Shown here one piece after another: positions 17,471-24,992 of a stretch of 64,000 bases of DNA; position 1 is the stretch's first letter, and the number at the start of each line of letters is the position of its first letter. The notes under the pieces are model-generated. The model was given only the letters and a program-made list of their open reading frames with translations, made no database searches and was not told the origin of the DNA. The position numbers were made by a program, and so were the translations under genes. The DNA lies in contig NZ_SCNN01000003.1 in the NCBI RefSeq assembly GCF_005503535.1, forward strand, positions 186,001-250,000. The letters run 5' to 3'. This DNA comes from Mesorhizobium comanense. GTDB taxonomy: Bacteria; Pseudomonadota; Alphaproteobacteria; Rhizobiales; Rhizobiaceae.

Positions 17471-18281
17471 CGGGGTTCCACTCCAGTGTGAATTGTCCCG
17501 GCAGGGCCGTGCGGCTCTTGCCGATGGTGATGGTGAAGGCGGGGCGGCCGATCGAGCCGGCCAGCGGCCCGGCGACGGTGGCGCGCGGCGCCGCCGGCGC
17601 CGGCGCGACGAGGAGGCGCACGGGTGCCGCCGTCGGTTCAGGCGCCGCCGCCTGCCGCAGCAGCAGGACCGGCCGGCCGGCCGCCATCGCCCTTGCATGC
17701 AGCCGGCGCGTCGCGGTCAGGTCCAGCCGCTGCGGATTGCCCCTGATTTCGAGGATGACGGCGGCAAGAGCCGTCATCCGGGCCGCTTCCTCGGCGACCC
17801 ACAGGGCGTCAGCGAGTTTCGGCGTCTCGGAAAACAGCAATTGCCCGGGTTCGATGCCGAAGCCGGCATGCAGCCCCCTGGCGTAGGGAAAACCGGCCTC
17901 GTGAAAGATTTCCGACGTGCCGACCCACAGCACCGGCAAGCCTTGTGCCTGCTTCAGGACCAGGCTGGCGAGCGACAGGGCGAAGCCGGCGACGGCCCCG
18001 GCATCGCGGGTCTCCTGGCCATGGATTTCGCTCAGCGCGGCTTTCGGCAGGCCACCGCTCAGGGCCGCATCGAGACGCTCCACGCCGACGGGCAGGAAGG
18101 CATCCGGCAAGGTCGCGGCGAGCCCGCGCCGGACGATCGTAAGGTCGGCGCTGGCCGTGATCCGGGCATCGGGCGGCGCGCCAGCCGGCGCCTGCAGGCG
18201 CTCGGGCAGCGTTCCCTCGATCTTCGCGATCTGGCGGCGCAGGGCAAAAACAGTCTCCCGCGCCACAGCGGTCATCGCCAT
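17205..18281 (-). CDS. imuA: ImuA, RecA-like SOS mutagenesis protein
   Basis: The 358-residue product has a short N-terminal helix (VARETVFALRRQIAKIEG), a RecA-like core whose P-loop region has decayed (GGLPKAALSEIHG, residues 76-88), and VFALSL and LILE-type strands. ImuA proteins interact with ImuB and RecA. The C-terminus carries DERRGDERRGDERRG, an acidic-basic repeat translated from the same 15-bp minisatellite that encodes the ImuB N-terminus in another frame. The last 88 codons lie inside imuB. The promoter contains a LexA box 25 bp upstream. Confidence 0.93.
   Translation of the reverse strand: MAMTAVARETVFALRRQIAKIEGTLPERLQAPAGAPPDARITASADLTIVRRGLAATLPDAFLPVGVERLDAALSGGLPKAALSEIHGQETRDAGAVAGFALSLASLVLKQAQGLPVLWVGTSEIFHEAGFPYARGLHAGFGIEPGQLLFSETPKLADALWVAEEAARMTALAAVILEIRGNPQRLDLTATRRLHARAMAAGRPVLLLRQAAAPEPTAAPVRLLVAPAPAAPRATVAGPLAGSIGRPAFTITIGKSRTALPGQFTLEWNPDEHAFDERRGDERRGDERRGDERAGEDRRTANPVAVVSLSRGRKDPAAAPGAVLAFPAAGAPVTIPPAAGDQSSRQQRATHLGPRRAG
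17396..17455. repeat. 15-bp minisatellite translated in two frames (imuA and imuB)
   Basis: Three near-identical units CGCCCCTTCTTTC(G/A)T (17411-17425, 17426-17440, 17441-17455) plus one degenerate unit (17396-17410). Because 15 is a multiple of three, gain or loss of a unit preserves both frames: on the minus strand one frame gives (M/T)KEGA in ImuB, another gives DERRG in ImuA. Confidence 0.9.
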
Positions 18282-18305
18282 GACGGTCAGCTTCCACTCA
18301 CAATT

Positions 18306-18320
18306 GTTCCTGTTATGTTC
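18306..18320. promoter_or_regulatory. LexA (SOS) box upstream of imuA
   Basis: GTTCCTGTTATGTTC matches the alphaproteobacterial LexA consensus GTTC-N7-GTTC exactly. It lies 25 bp before the imuA start, a position where bound LexA would block transcription of imuA-imuB-dnaE2. Confidence 0.9.
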
Positions 18321-18542
18321 CTATAGATTCCAGAGGGTGCTGGAAGAGTCAAGCAGAGTCACGAGGAATTTATTCCTTCGCTGGATAGTCATATGCCTGA
18401 TACCCCGGTGGGCCACGGGTCATCCATGACGCCGTCATCCCCGGCAGAAGCAACCCGTGTGTGGTGCCGTGGAGATGTGGGTGGGCGGCGGATTTGCCTC
18501 GACCCCCGCGAAAGCCTATATGCCGGGATCAAAGGACAAAGC

Positions 18543-18965
18543 ATGGCCCGCATCTACAAGACCCGCACCTGGCACGACCAGTTCTCGCCCTCGATGGACG
18601 AATTGGAGTTCCTGGCCCTGGAGGCCTACGCGCATCTGCCTGAAGATTTTCGCAAGCTGACCGGCGAGATCGTCATCCAGATCGCCGAATTCCCGACCGA
18701 CGAGATCATGGACGATCTGTCGCTGGAAACGCCGTTCGACCTGCTCGGCCTCTTCGAAGGGCGCGGCATCGCCGAACGCTGGAACCCGCAGACCGGCGAA
18801 GGGCCGAACCGCATCACGCTCTACCGCCGCGCCATGCTCGACTATTGGGCGGAGAACGAGGAAACGCTGGGCGACATCGTCACCCATGTGCTGATCCACG
18901 AAATCGGCCATCATTTCGGCTTATCCGACGATGATATGGAGCGGATCGAGGAAGCAGCAGAGTAG
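18543..18965 (+). CDS. Minimal zincin metallopeptidase family protein
   Basis: The 140-residue product carries HEIGH at residues 119-123 followed by HFGLSDDDMERIEEA. This HExxH-x-F-x-L-S-D pattern is that of the PF06262 (DUF1025) family of minimal metallopeptidases. His119 and His123 would bind zinc and Glu120 act as base; a third ligand probably lies in the SDDDME region. Physiological substrates are unknown. The frame stays open upstream to 18393, but the start at 18543 gives the usual family length. A YunG-like gene begins 4 bp after the stop, so the two form an operon. Confidence 0.85.
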   Translation: MARIYKTRTWHDQFSPSMDELEFLALEAYAHLPEDFRKLTGEIVIQIAEFPTDEIMDDLSLETPFDLLGLFEGRGIAERWNPQTGEGPNRITLYRRAMLDYWAENEETLGDIVTHVLIHEIGHHFGLSDDDMERIEEAAE

Positions 18966-18969
18966 CGGC

Positions 18970-19308
18970 ATGCGCGGCATCACCAATCCCGGCGACCTTT
19001 TCGGCAGGCTGAAAGAAGCATGGAGCCTTGAAAGCTCCGGGAGCTGGAGCGCCGAAAACCCGGCCAAGGGCCAGTGCAGCGTCACCGCCCTGGTCGTCCA
19101 GGACGCCTTCGGGGGCGAAATCCTCAAGACCTACACGCCCGGCGGCACGCACTTCTACAATCTGGTCGACGGCATCAAATGGGACATGACGATCAGCCAG
19201 TTCGACCGTCCGATCCCGTTCGCGGATCTGTCGTCCAGCCGCGAGGAGGCGATGGCCGACACGTCGCCGGCCCAGTACGAGGCCCTCAAGGCCAGGCTGA
19301 GCCTTTGA
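18970..19308 (+). CDS. YunG-like protein
   Basis: The 112-residue protein contains LKEAWSLESSGSWSAENPAK, GQCSVTALVVQDAFGGEILK and GTHFYNLVDGIKWDMTISQF, which I recognise as the YunG type. Cys36, His61 and Asp72 lie in conserved-looking segments in the order Cys-His-Asp of transglutaminase-like and NlpC-like hydrolases, so a catalytic role is possible; this is inference. It starts 4 bp after the zincin gene. Confidence 0.75.
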   Translation: MRGITNPGDLFGRLKEAWSLESSGSWSAENPAKGQCSVTALVVQDAFGGEILKTYTPGGTHFYNLVDGIKWDMTISQFDRPIPFADLSSSREEAMADTSPAQYEALKARLSL

Positions 19309-19338
19309 CCTCAGCGCCGCCGGTCGGTCCGCGAGCCC

Positions 19339-19545
19339 TCACCAGTCGCTGAGCTTGGTGTCCGGTCCGTATTCCTGGCCATCGATATCCTTGACCACGG
19401 CTTGGCCGCAGCGCATCGCCTTGGCCTTCTTGTCGTAGGCATAGGTCGGCGAACCGAACAGGTGCCAGCCCTTGTTCAGCGCCGCCGTCACCTTGTGGCA
19501 GAAGCTGGCGTCGTCCGGACCGGTCAGAAAGCGGTAGAGTTTCAT
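19339..19545 (-). CDS. DUF1737 domain protein
   Basis: The 68-residue protein begins MKLYRFLTGPDDASFCHKVT and continues AALNKGWHLFGSPTYAYDKK, the characteristic short DUF1737 domain (YRFLTGPDD.xFC..V..ALN.GW.L.GSPT). The function is unknown. It is convergent with the YunG-like gene, 30 bp apart, and is preceded by a rhizobial repeat. Confidence 0.85.
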   Translation of the reverse strand: MKLYRFLTGPDDASFCHKVTAALNKGWHLFGSPTYAYDKKAKAMRCGQAVVKDIDGQEYGPDTKLSDW

Positions 19546-19567
19546 GGTCTCAAGTCCTGTGGTGATC

Positions 19568-19668
19568 GGAGCAATTCCAGGGAAAGTGTGAAACGGTTTT
19601 CCGTCCGGAATTGCTTGAAAGCAAAGAGCTAGAGCCGTTCAGCGATTCCGTGAAGTACTGAACGGCTC
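19568..19668. repeat. Rhizobial GAGCAATTCC repeat with hairpin
   Basis: The core GGAGCAATTCCAGGGAAAGT runs on into GTGAAACGGTTTTCCGTCCG and GAATTGC. It is related to an inverted copy at 48546-48594 (AGAGCAATTCCAGCAAAAGT on the minus strand). It is followed at 19632-19668 by an 11-bp perfect stem GAGCCGTTCAG/CTGAACGGCTC. It fills the gap between the DUF1737 and CitE-like genes. Confidence 0.75.
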
Positions 19669-19677
19669 CAGCCGGGA

Positions 19678-20553
19678 TCATGCGCCGATGGCGGCCGCCT
19701 TCGCCAGTAGTTTTTCGGCCTGCGCCAGATGCAGGCGCTCGACCATGCGGCCGTTCAGCGAAATCACGCTCCTGCCCTGGTTTTCGGGAAGCGCAAAGGC
19801 ATCCTCCACCTGGCGCGCCTCGGCAAGTGCCTGCGCCGACGGCGCGAAGGCGCGGTTGGCGGCCTCGATCTGGGCGGGATGGATGACGGTCTTGCCGTCG
19901 AAGCCCATGGCGGCTCCCTCCGCGCATTCGCGGGCAAAGCCATCGAGATCGCGGAAATCATTGGCAACGGCGTCCAGGACATCCAGGCCGCCGGCCCGCG
20001 CGGCCAGCACCATCTGCATCAGCCAGGGCACGATATAGCGGCGGTCTGGTGTGGCCAGGACGCCGGTTTCCTTGGCCAGATCATTTGTTCCGGCAACGAA
20101 ACAAGCCAGTCGCGAGGCCGGGTCGCGGCCAAGCTCGGCGATGGCGCCGATGTTGAGCATGGCCTTCGGTGTCTCGATCATCGCCCATAGTTTCACACTG
20201 TCGGGCGCGAAATTGTCGTCCAGCACGTCGCCGGCCTCCAGCAGGTCGCGCGGCGTGTCCACCTTGGTCAGAAGGATGCCGTCGGGCTGGCAACTCGCGG
20301 CGGCCAGAAGATCGTCCGCGCCCCATTCGCTGGAAAGCGCATTGACGCGCACCACCATCTCGCAGCCGCTGCCAGGGCGGTTGGCCAGGATCGCCGCCAG
20401 CTTGCCGCGGGCGGTGATCTTGTCGGCCGGTGCCACGGCGTCCTCGAGGTCGATGATGACGGCATCGCAGGCAAGCCCGGCGATCTTGGCCAGCGCCTTG
20501 TCGTTGGAGGCGGGGACGTAGAGCACCGAGCGGCGCGGGCGGTAGGTTTCCAT
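19678..20553 (-). CDS. CitE-like HpcH/HpaI aldolase (CoA ester lyase)
   Basis: The 291-residue product begins METYRPRRSVLYVPASNDKA and contains DAVIIDLEDAVAPADKITAR, the family signature in which the second acidic residue (E of LEDAV) binds Mg2+, then MVVRVNALSSEWGADDLLAA and KLWAMIETPKAMLNI (E of MIETP also a metal ligand). It belongs to the citrate lyase beta/malyl-CoA/citramalyl-CoA lyase group that cleaves 3-hydroxy-acyl-CoA esters. No citrate lyase alpha or acyl-carrier genes lie nearby, so the stand-alone CoA ester lyase role fits best; the exact substrate cannot be read from the sequence. An upstream TTG/ATG extension to 20601 is unlikely. Confidence 0.88.
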   Translation of the reverse strand: METYRPRRSVLYVPASNDKALAKIAGLACDAVIIDLEDAVAPADKITARGKLAAILANRPGSGCEMVVRVNALSSEWGADDLLAAASCQPDGILLTKVDTPRDLLEAGDVLDDNFAPDSVKLWAMIETPKAMLNIGAIAELGRDPASRLACFVAGTNDLAKETGVLATPDRRYIVPWLMQMVLAARAGGLDVLDAVANDFRDLDGFARECAEGAAMGFDGKTVIHPAQIEAANRAFAPSAQALAEARQVEDAFALPENQGRSVISLNGRMVERLHLAQAEKLLAKAAAIGA

Positions 20554-20643
20554 GGCCGATCTATGCCGCGTGTCGCGGGTGGAGACAAGCGTTGGGGGCA
20601 TGGCTTTAGGAACGTTTGCGTGGGATCAGCTAATCATCAAGAT

Positions 20644-20822
20644 CAGCGCCGCCCCTCATCTGCCTGCCGGCATCTTCTCCCCGTATAGTGACGGGGAGAA
20701 GGACGCCCTCATCGCCGATTTCGCCAATCGCCAACGTTGCAGAAAAGGCGCCGGCGTTGCGGCCAGCCCCTTTCGCCCCGTTTACAGGGAGAAATGTCCG
20801 GCAGGACAATGAGGGCGGCGCC
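20644..20822. repeat. RIME-like intergenic palindromic mosaic element, copy B
   Basis: The left end GCCCCTCATCTGCCTGCCGG with CTCCCCGTATAGTGACGGGG and the right end GGAGAAATGTCCGGCAGGAC with AATGAGGGCGG repeat the ends of copy A. The middle (CGCCGATTTCGCCAATCGCC) is unlike copy A, so the elements are mosaics. It fills the 400-bp gap between the CitE-like gene and the next plus-strand genes; 20823-20952 shows nothing certain. Confidence 0.8.
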
Positions 20823-20952
20823 AACGTCCGTAAAAGATGGTGGACAGCGCACCAGCCTTGAAGGGCAGCTCTGCACGAAAACTGCACACGCCTGCGGAAA
20901 AGCTCCTCGGATCCGCCCTGCCGTCTCCGCGCCGGCTTGCGAAACAGGCGAC

Positions 20953-21135
20953 ATGAAAAAGCGAGCAAAACCCCGCTGGTCCTTGCCACAGCGCCTGCGC
21001 AGCGAGGGCTGGTGGCTGGCCGATCCGCCGCGCGCGAAGTCTAAAGCGATCCTCGTTCCCCTTGTCCGCAGGAGCCTGCCGCCAAGGCGATTGGACGCGA
21101 TCAGGCCAGAAGCGATCAGGAAGGTCAGCTCATGA
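20953..21135 (+). CDS. Possible small basic protein (weak)
   Basis: A 60-residue frame starting MKKRAKPRWSLPQRLRSEGW is rich in Arg and Lys, and its stop overlaps the start of the next gene (ATGA at 21132-21135). That coupling, and the near-equal spacing, argue for translation; the absence of a good ribosome site and of a recognised family argue against. It could also be part of an untranslated leader. Confidence 0.3.
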   Translation: MKKRAKPRWSLPQRLRSEGWWLADPPRAKSKAILVPLVRRSLPPRRLDAIRPEAIRKVSS

Positions 21136-22679
21136 CATCGTTTTTCACCGCCGCGCCAAGCTATTGCAGCCGCTTCGGCATTGCCGTGCTGCTGGTCGTG
21201 CTGGCGGATTTCCTGTTCTATGGCCAGCCGGCCGGCATCACGGTTCTCCTGTTCGCCATCCTGATTGCCGCCGCCGTGGTGGCCGTGCATCCCACAGCCT
21301 TCAGCGATATCAAGGTCTGGCTGAAGCCTGGCGCCTTGCTGGTCGCGCTGCTGCCGCTCGCCGAGACTGTCAGCGCGCTGTCCGTATCGGTCGCGCTTGC
21401 GGCCCTGGTCGTCTTCGCGCTTTCGCTGAGCGGGCGCCTGCGGCACAACATCGCCCGCATTCCCAGCCAGATCGCGCTGTTCGGGCTCGCGGCGCCGTTC
21501 CGTTTCATCCGAGATTTCATCCGCTGGCGCAAGACGGCGCGCCGGTTTGGCGGGCGACGTGTGCGGCTGGCGGCGATCGCCGTCTGGGCGATGCCGCTGA
21601 CACTCGGCGCCGTCTTCCTGGCGCTGTTCGGCGCCGCAAACCCGGTCATCGACTATTGGCTGTCGCTGATCGACCTGATGAAATTGCTCGATCTCATCCA
21701 GCTGGCGCGCATTGCCTTCTGGCTGTTCGTGCTCGCCGGCGTCTGGGCTTTCCTGCGGCCGCGCCTGCCGCGTTTTTCGCAGCATATTTTCCGGCCAAAC
21801 CATGCGCCTGCCAATGCGCCTGCGGCGGTCAATCCGGACAGGCACGTTATCGAGGACATCCTGTTCGGCAAGGCAGCGATCCTGCGCGCCTTGATCGTCT
21901 TCAACGTCCTGTTCGCGCTCCAGACAGGGCTCGACGCCGCTTATCTCTGGGGTGGTGCGGCCCTTCCCGACGGCTTGAGCTACGCCGCCTACGCCCATCG
22001 CGGCGCCTATCCGCTTGTTGTCACCGCGCTGCTTGCCGCCGGCTTTGTCCTGGCCGCACTCAGGCCGGGAAGCCAGACATCGGCCGATCCGCTCATCCGC
22101 CGGCTGGTCTATGCCTGGGTCGCGCAGAACATCGTGCTGGTGATTTCGTCGATCCTGCGGCTCGACCTCTATGTCGGCGTCTACGCGCTGACCTACTGGC
22201 GCATCGCCGCTTTCGTCTGGATGGGGCTGGTGGCGGCCGGTCTCGCGCTGATCATCGCCCGCATCGCGCTTCGAAAATCCAATGAATGGCTCTCGTCCGC
22301 CAATCTTCTGACGTTATCGCTGACGCTTTATGCCTGTTGCTTCATCAACTTCGCGGCCACGATCGCCAATTACAATGTCGACCATTCCTTCGAAATGACC
22401 GGCCAGGGCATTCCCCTCGACGCCTGGTATCTGCGCTCGCTCGGGCCGGGGGCGTTTCCGGCGCTCGATCGTTTTTTCGATCACCAGGACAAGACGGCTG
22501 GTGCCGGAGCCGTGCGCGAATTGGAAGGGGTGCGGGCCAGCGACGAGGAGTGGTATCGCATCGTCCAGCAGAACTGGCGCGCCTGGAGCTTTCGCGACTG
22601 GCGCCTGCTTCGATATCTCGACAGCAGGGGCTTGCCCGTGCTTCCTCAGCCTTCACAACCTTCCTTGCCGGGCCGCTGA
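21132..22679 (+). CDS. Polytopic membrane protein, DUF4173/DUF4153-like
   Basis: The 515-residue product has roughly 11-12 hydrophobic segments (for example FGIAVLLVVLADFLFYG, ITVLLFAILIAAAVVAV, LVALLPLAETVSALSVSV). The C-terminal half contains the DUF4173-type region AAYAHRGAYPLVVTALLAAG, then YAWVAQNIVLVISSILRLDL and ALTYWRIAAFVWMGLVAAGL. The cytoplasmic tail (FEMTGQGIPLDAWYLRSLGP) is soluble. The function is unknown. It is the first gene of a probable operon with the response regulator (3-bp gap) and histidine kinase that follow, so it may be a sensor accessory or the regulated target of that system. Confidence 0.8.
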   Translation: MTSFFTAAPSYCSRFGIAVLLVVLADFLFYGQPAGITVLLFAILIAAAVVAVHPTAFSDIKVWLKPGALLVALLPLAETVSALSVSVALAALVVFALSLSGRLRHNIARIPSQIALFGLAAPFRFIRDFIRWRKTARRFGGRRVRLAAIAVWAMPLTLGAVFLALFGAANPVIDYWLSLIDLMKLLDLIQLARIAFWLFVLAGVWAFLRPRLPRFSQHIFRPNHAPANAPAAVNPDRHVIEDILFGKAAILRALIVFNVLFALQTGLDAAYLWGGAALPDGLSYAAYAHRGAYPLVVTALLAAGFVLAALRPGSQTSADPLIRRLVYAWVAQNIVLVISSILRLDLYVGVYALTYWRIAAFVWMGLVAAGLALIIARIALRKSNEWLSSANLLTLSLTLYACCFINFAATIANYNVDHSFEMTGQGIPLDAWYLRSLGPGAFPALDRFFDHQDKTAGAGAVRELEGVRASDEEWYRIVQQNWRAWSFRDWRLLRYLDSRGLPVLPQPSQPSLPGR

Positions 22680-22682
22680 CCG

Positions 22683-23375
22683 ATGCCGCATCACATTCTC
22701 GTCGCCGACGATGACCCGCATATCCGCGAGGTGATCTGCTTTGCGCTGGAAAAGGCGGGCATGAAGACGCTCGGCGTGGCCGACGGCGCTGCCGCCTTGC
22801 AGGAGATCGAACGCCAGGCTCCCGATCTCATCGTGCTCGACATCGGCATGCCCGAGATGGACGGGCTGGAGGTCTGCCGGCGGCTGCGGCAGCGATCCGA
22901 TGTGCCTGTGCTGTTCCTCTCCGCGCGCGATGAAGAGATCGACCGCATCCTGGGGCTCGAAATGGGCGGTGACGACTATGTCACCAAGCCGTTTTCCCCG
23001 CGCGAACTGGTGGCCCGCGTCAACGTCATCCTGCGTCGCGCCCGCCCGGCGGCGCCCGAATCCGCCGACGAACGGCAATTTTCGCATGGCAAGCTCATCC
23101 TGACGCCAGCCAGCCACGGCGCCAGTTTCGACGGCAGGCCGCTTGCCCTGACGGGGATCGAGTTCGCCATCCTCAAAGGATTTCTGGCCCGGCCCGGCCA
23201 TGTGCTCGACCGCGACGCGGTGATGAGCAATGCCTATGCCGGCAGGATCCATGTCGCGGACCGCACCGTCGACAGCCATATCCGCAACATCAGGGCGAAG
23301 CTCGCGGCGGTCGGCTGCCCCGACGTCATCGAGACCGTCCACGGCGTCGGCTTCCGGCTCGGCAAATGCGGCTGA
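22683..23375 (+). CDS. OmpR-family response regulator
   Basis: The 230-residue protein has a receiver domain with the acidic pair D9/D10, phosphoacceptor D53 (LIVLDIGMPEMDG), and K102 (VTKPFSPRELVARV), followed by a winged-helix DNA-binding domain with the usual VMSNAYAGRIHVADRTVDSH followed by IRNIRAKLAAVG. It lies between the polytopic membrane protein and the kinase, and the kinase start overlaps its end (ATG at 23366 inside the last codons). It is likely the DNA-binding partner of that kinase. Confidence 0.96.
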   Translation: MPHHILVADDDPHIREVICFALEKAGMKTLGVADGAAALQEIERQAPDLIVLDIGMPEMDGLEVCRRLRQRSDVPVLFLSARDEEIDRILGLEMGGDDYVTKPFSPRELVARVNVILRRARPAAPESADERQFSHGKLILTPASHGASFDGRPLALTGIEFAILKGFLARPGHVLDRDAVMSNAYAGRIHVADRTVDSHIRNIRAKLAAVGCPDVIETVHGVGFRLGKCG

Positions 23376-24964
23376 CGGCGTCGCGCAAATGGATCGGCCG
23401 CAAATGGCGGCCGCGCCTTGCCACGGTCGTCGTCGCCATCCTGATGCTGGTGATGGCGCTGCCGCTGGTCGGCCTGTTCTTCTTCCGTCTCTACGAGAAC
23501 CAGCTGATCCGGCAGACCGAGGCTGAGCTGATCGCACAAGGCGCGGTCATATCGGCCTTTTACGCGCAGGAGGTGCGCGAGGCCGGCGTCCCGCTGGAAA
23601 AACTCGGCACGCCGCTGCCGCAAACCGGCGCCGGCGCAAGCCGGAGCAACCCCGGCGGGCCCTACCGGCCGATCGAGCCGCAACTCGACCTCGCCTCCGA
23701 CAGCGTGCTTCCGACCCGGCCGGATGGGACGGCCGCTACCGCCGATCCCGTCTTCGCCGCGATCGGCGCGCGCCTGTCCGGCATTCTCGACGCGACGCAG
23801 AAGACCACGCTTGCCGGCTTCCGGCTGCTCGATCCCCGGGGCGTCGTCATCGCCGGGCGCAGCGAGGTCGGGCAGTCGCTGGCCGAGGTCCAGGAGGTGC
23901 GCGAGGCGCTGGGCGGGGGCTATGCAAGCGTGCTCAGGCTGCGCATCCCCGAGCAGCCGGCGCCACCGCTCTATTCGGTCAGCCGCGGCACCAGGGTTCG
24001 CGTCTTCGTCGCCATGCCGGTGGTTGTCGACGACCATGTCGCCGGTGTCGTCTATGTGTCGCGAACGCCCAACAACATCGTCAAGCATCTCTATGGCGAG
24101 CGCGGCAAGGTGACGTTGGCGGCCATCGCCATCCTTGGCGGCACGCTGCTCATCGGCCTTGTCTTCCTGCGCACCGTCAGCCGGCCGATCTACGCGCTGA
24201 TCGACCGCACCCAGCGCATCGCCGCCGGCGAGCGCGACGCGATCCGGCCGCTCGACCATCACGGCACCTACGAAATGGCCGAGCTGTCCGCAGCCTTCCT
24301 CGACATGGCCGAAAAGCTGCAGGCGCGCTCGGACTCGATCCAGACCTTCGCCACCCATGTCTCGCACGAGCTCAAATCGCCGCTGACGGCGATCCAGGGC
24401 GCGGCCGAGCTGCTGCGCGATTCAGGCAGCGCGATGGACGATGAGGAGCGGCGGCGCTTCTCCAACAATATCGTCACCGATGCCGGGCGGCTCAATCTGC
24501 TGGTCCGGCGCCTGCTCGACCTGGCGCGGGCCGAGAATCTCGCGCCCAGCGGCGAAAGCGCCTCGGTCGCGGCGGCGCTGGCGCTGCTTCCTGTCGACAC
24601 AAGGCTGACGGTTCAAGCCGGTGCGGGCGGCGATCTCGCCTTGCGCATCTCGGCCGAAAACGCGGCGATCGTGCTCGCCAATCTCATCGATAATTCGGCC
24701 AGGCATGGCGCGACGCTGGTTTCGGTCACGGCAACGAGCGCCGCGGGCAGGGCAACGGTCGAGGTGAGCGACGACGGCGCCGGCATTTCGCCGAGCAACC
24801 GGGCGCGCATCTTCGAGCCGTTCTTCACTACGCGGCGCTCCAGCGGCGGCACCGGCATGGGCCTTGGCATCGTGCTGGCCCTCCTGAAAGCACATGATGG
24901 CACGATCCGGCTGGTTGACTCCGGGCGCGGCACGCGCTTCGAGATCGTTCTGCCGGTTGGATAG
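23366..24964 (+). CDS. Sensor histidine kinase
   Basis: The 532-residue product has a first transmembrane helix (about 20-40), a periplasmic sensor region (40-247), a second helix (248-270), HAMP-like linker, and the kinase core with HVSHELKSPLTAIQGAAELL (phosphoacceptor His334), N-box ANLIDNSARHGA, and G-boxes DDGAGISPSNRARIFEPFFT and GGTGMGLGIVLALLKAH. The N-terminal RLTASRKWIGRKWRPRLATV is a basic start. The periplasmic domain is not recognised. It overlaps the regulator by 10 bp, so the pair is cotranslated; the upstream DUF4173-like gene completes a three-gene unit. Confidence 0.95.
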   Translation: MRLTASRKWIGRKWRPRLATVVVAILMLVMALPLVGLFFFRLYENQLIRQTEAELIAQGAVISAFYAQEVREAGVPLEKLGTPLPQTGAGASRSNPGGPYRPIEPQLDLASDSVLPTRPDGTAATADPVFAAIGARLSGILDATQKTTLAGFRLLDPRGVVIAGRSEVGQSLAEVQEVREALGGGYASVLRLRIPEQPAPPLYSVSRGTRVRVFVAMPVVVDDHVAGVVYVSRTPNNIVKHLYGERGKVTLAAIAILGGTLLIGLVFLRTVSRPIYALIDRTQRIAAGERDAIRPLDHHGTYEMAELSAAFLDMAEKLQARSDSIQTFATHVSHELKSPLTAIQGAAELLRDSGSAMDDEERRRFSNNIVTDAGRLNLLVRRLLDLARAENLAPSGESASVAAALALLPVDTRLTVQAGAGGDLALRISAENAAIVLANLIDNSARHGATLVSVTATSAAGRATVEVSDDGAGISPSNRARIFEPFFTTRRSSGGTGMGLGIVLALLKAHDGTIRLVDSGRGTRFEIVLPVG

Positions 24965-24992
24965 ACATGCCGGCGGCCGGATCGGAGAGAAA

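Noticed and set aside
18393..18542. N-terminal extension of the zincin gene
   Set aside because: The extra residues do not match the family length and include low-complexity sequence; 18543 is a better start.
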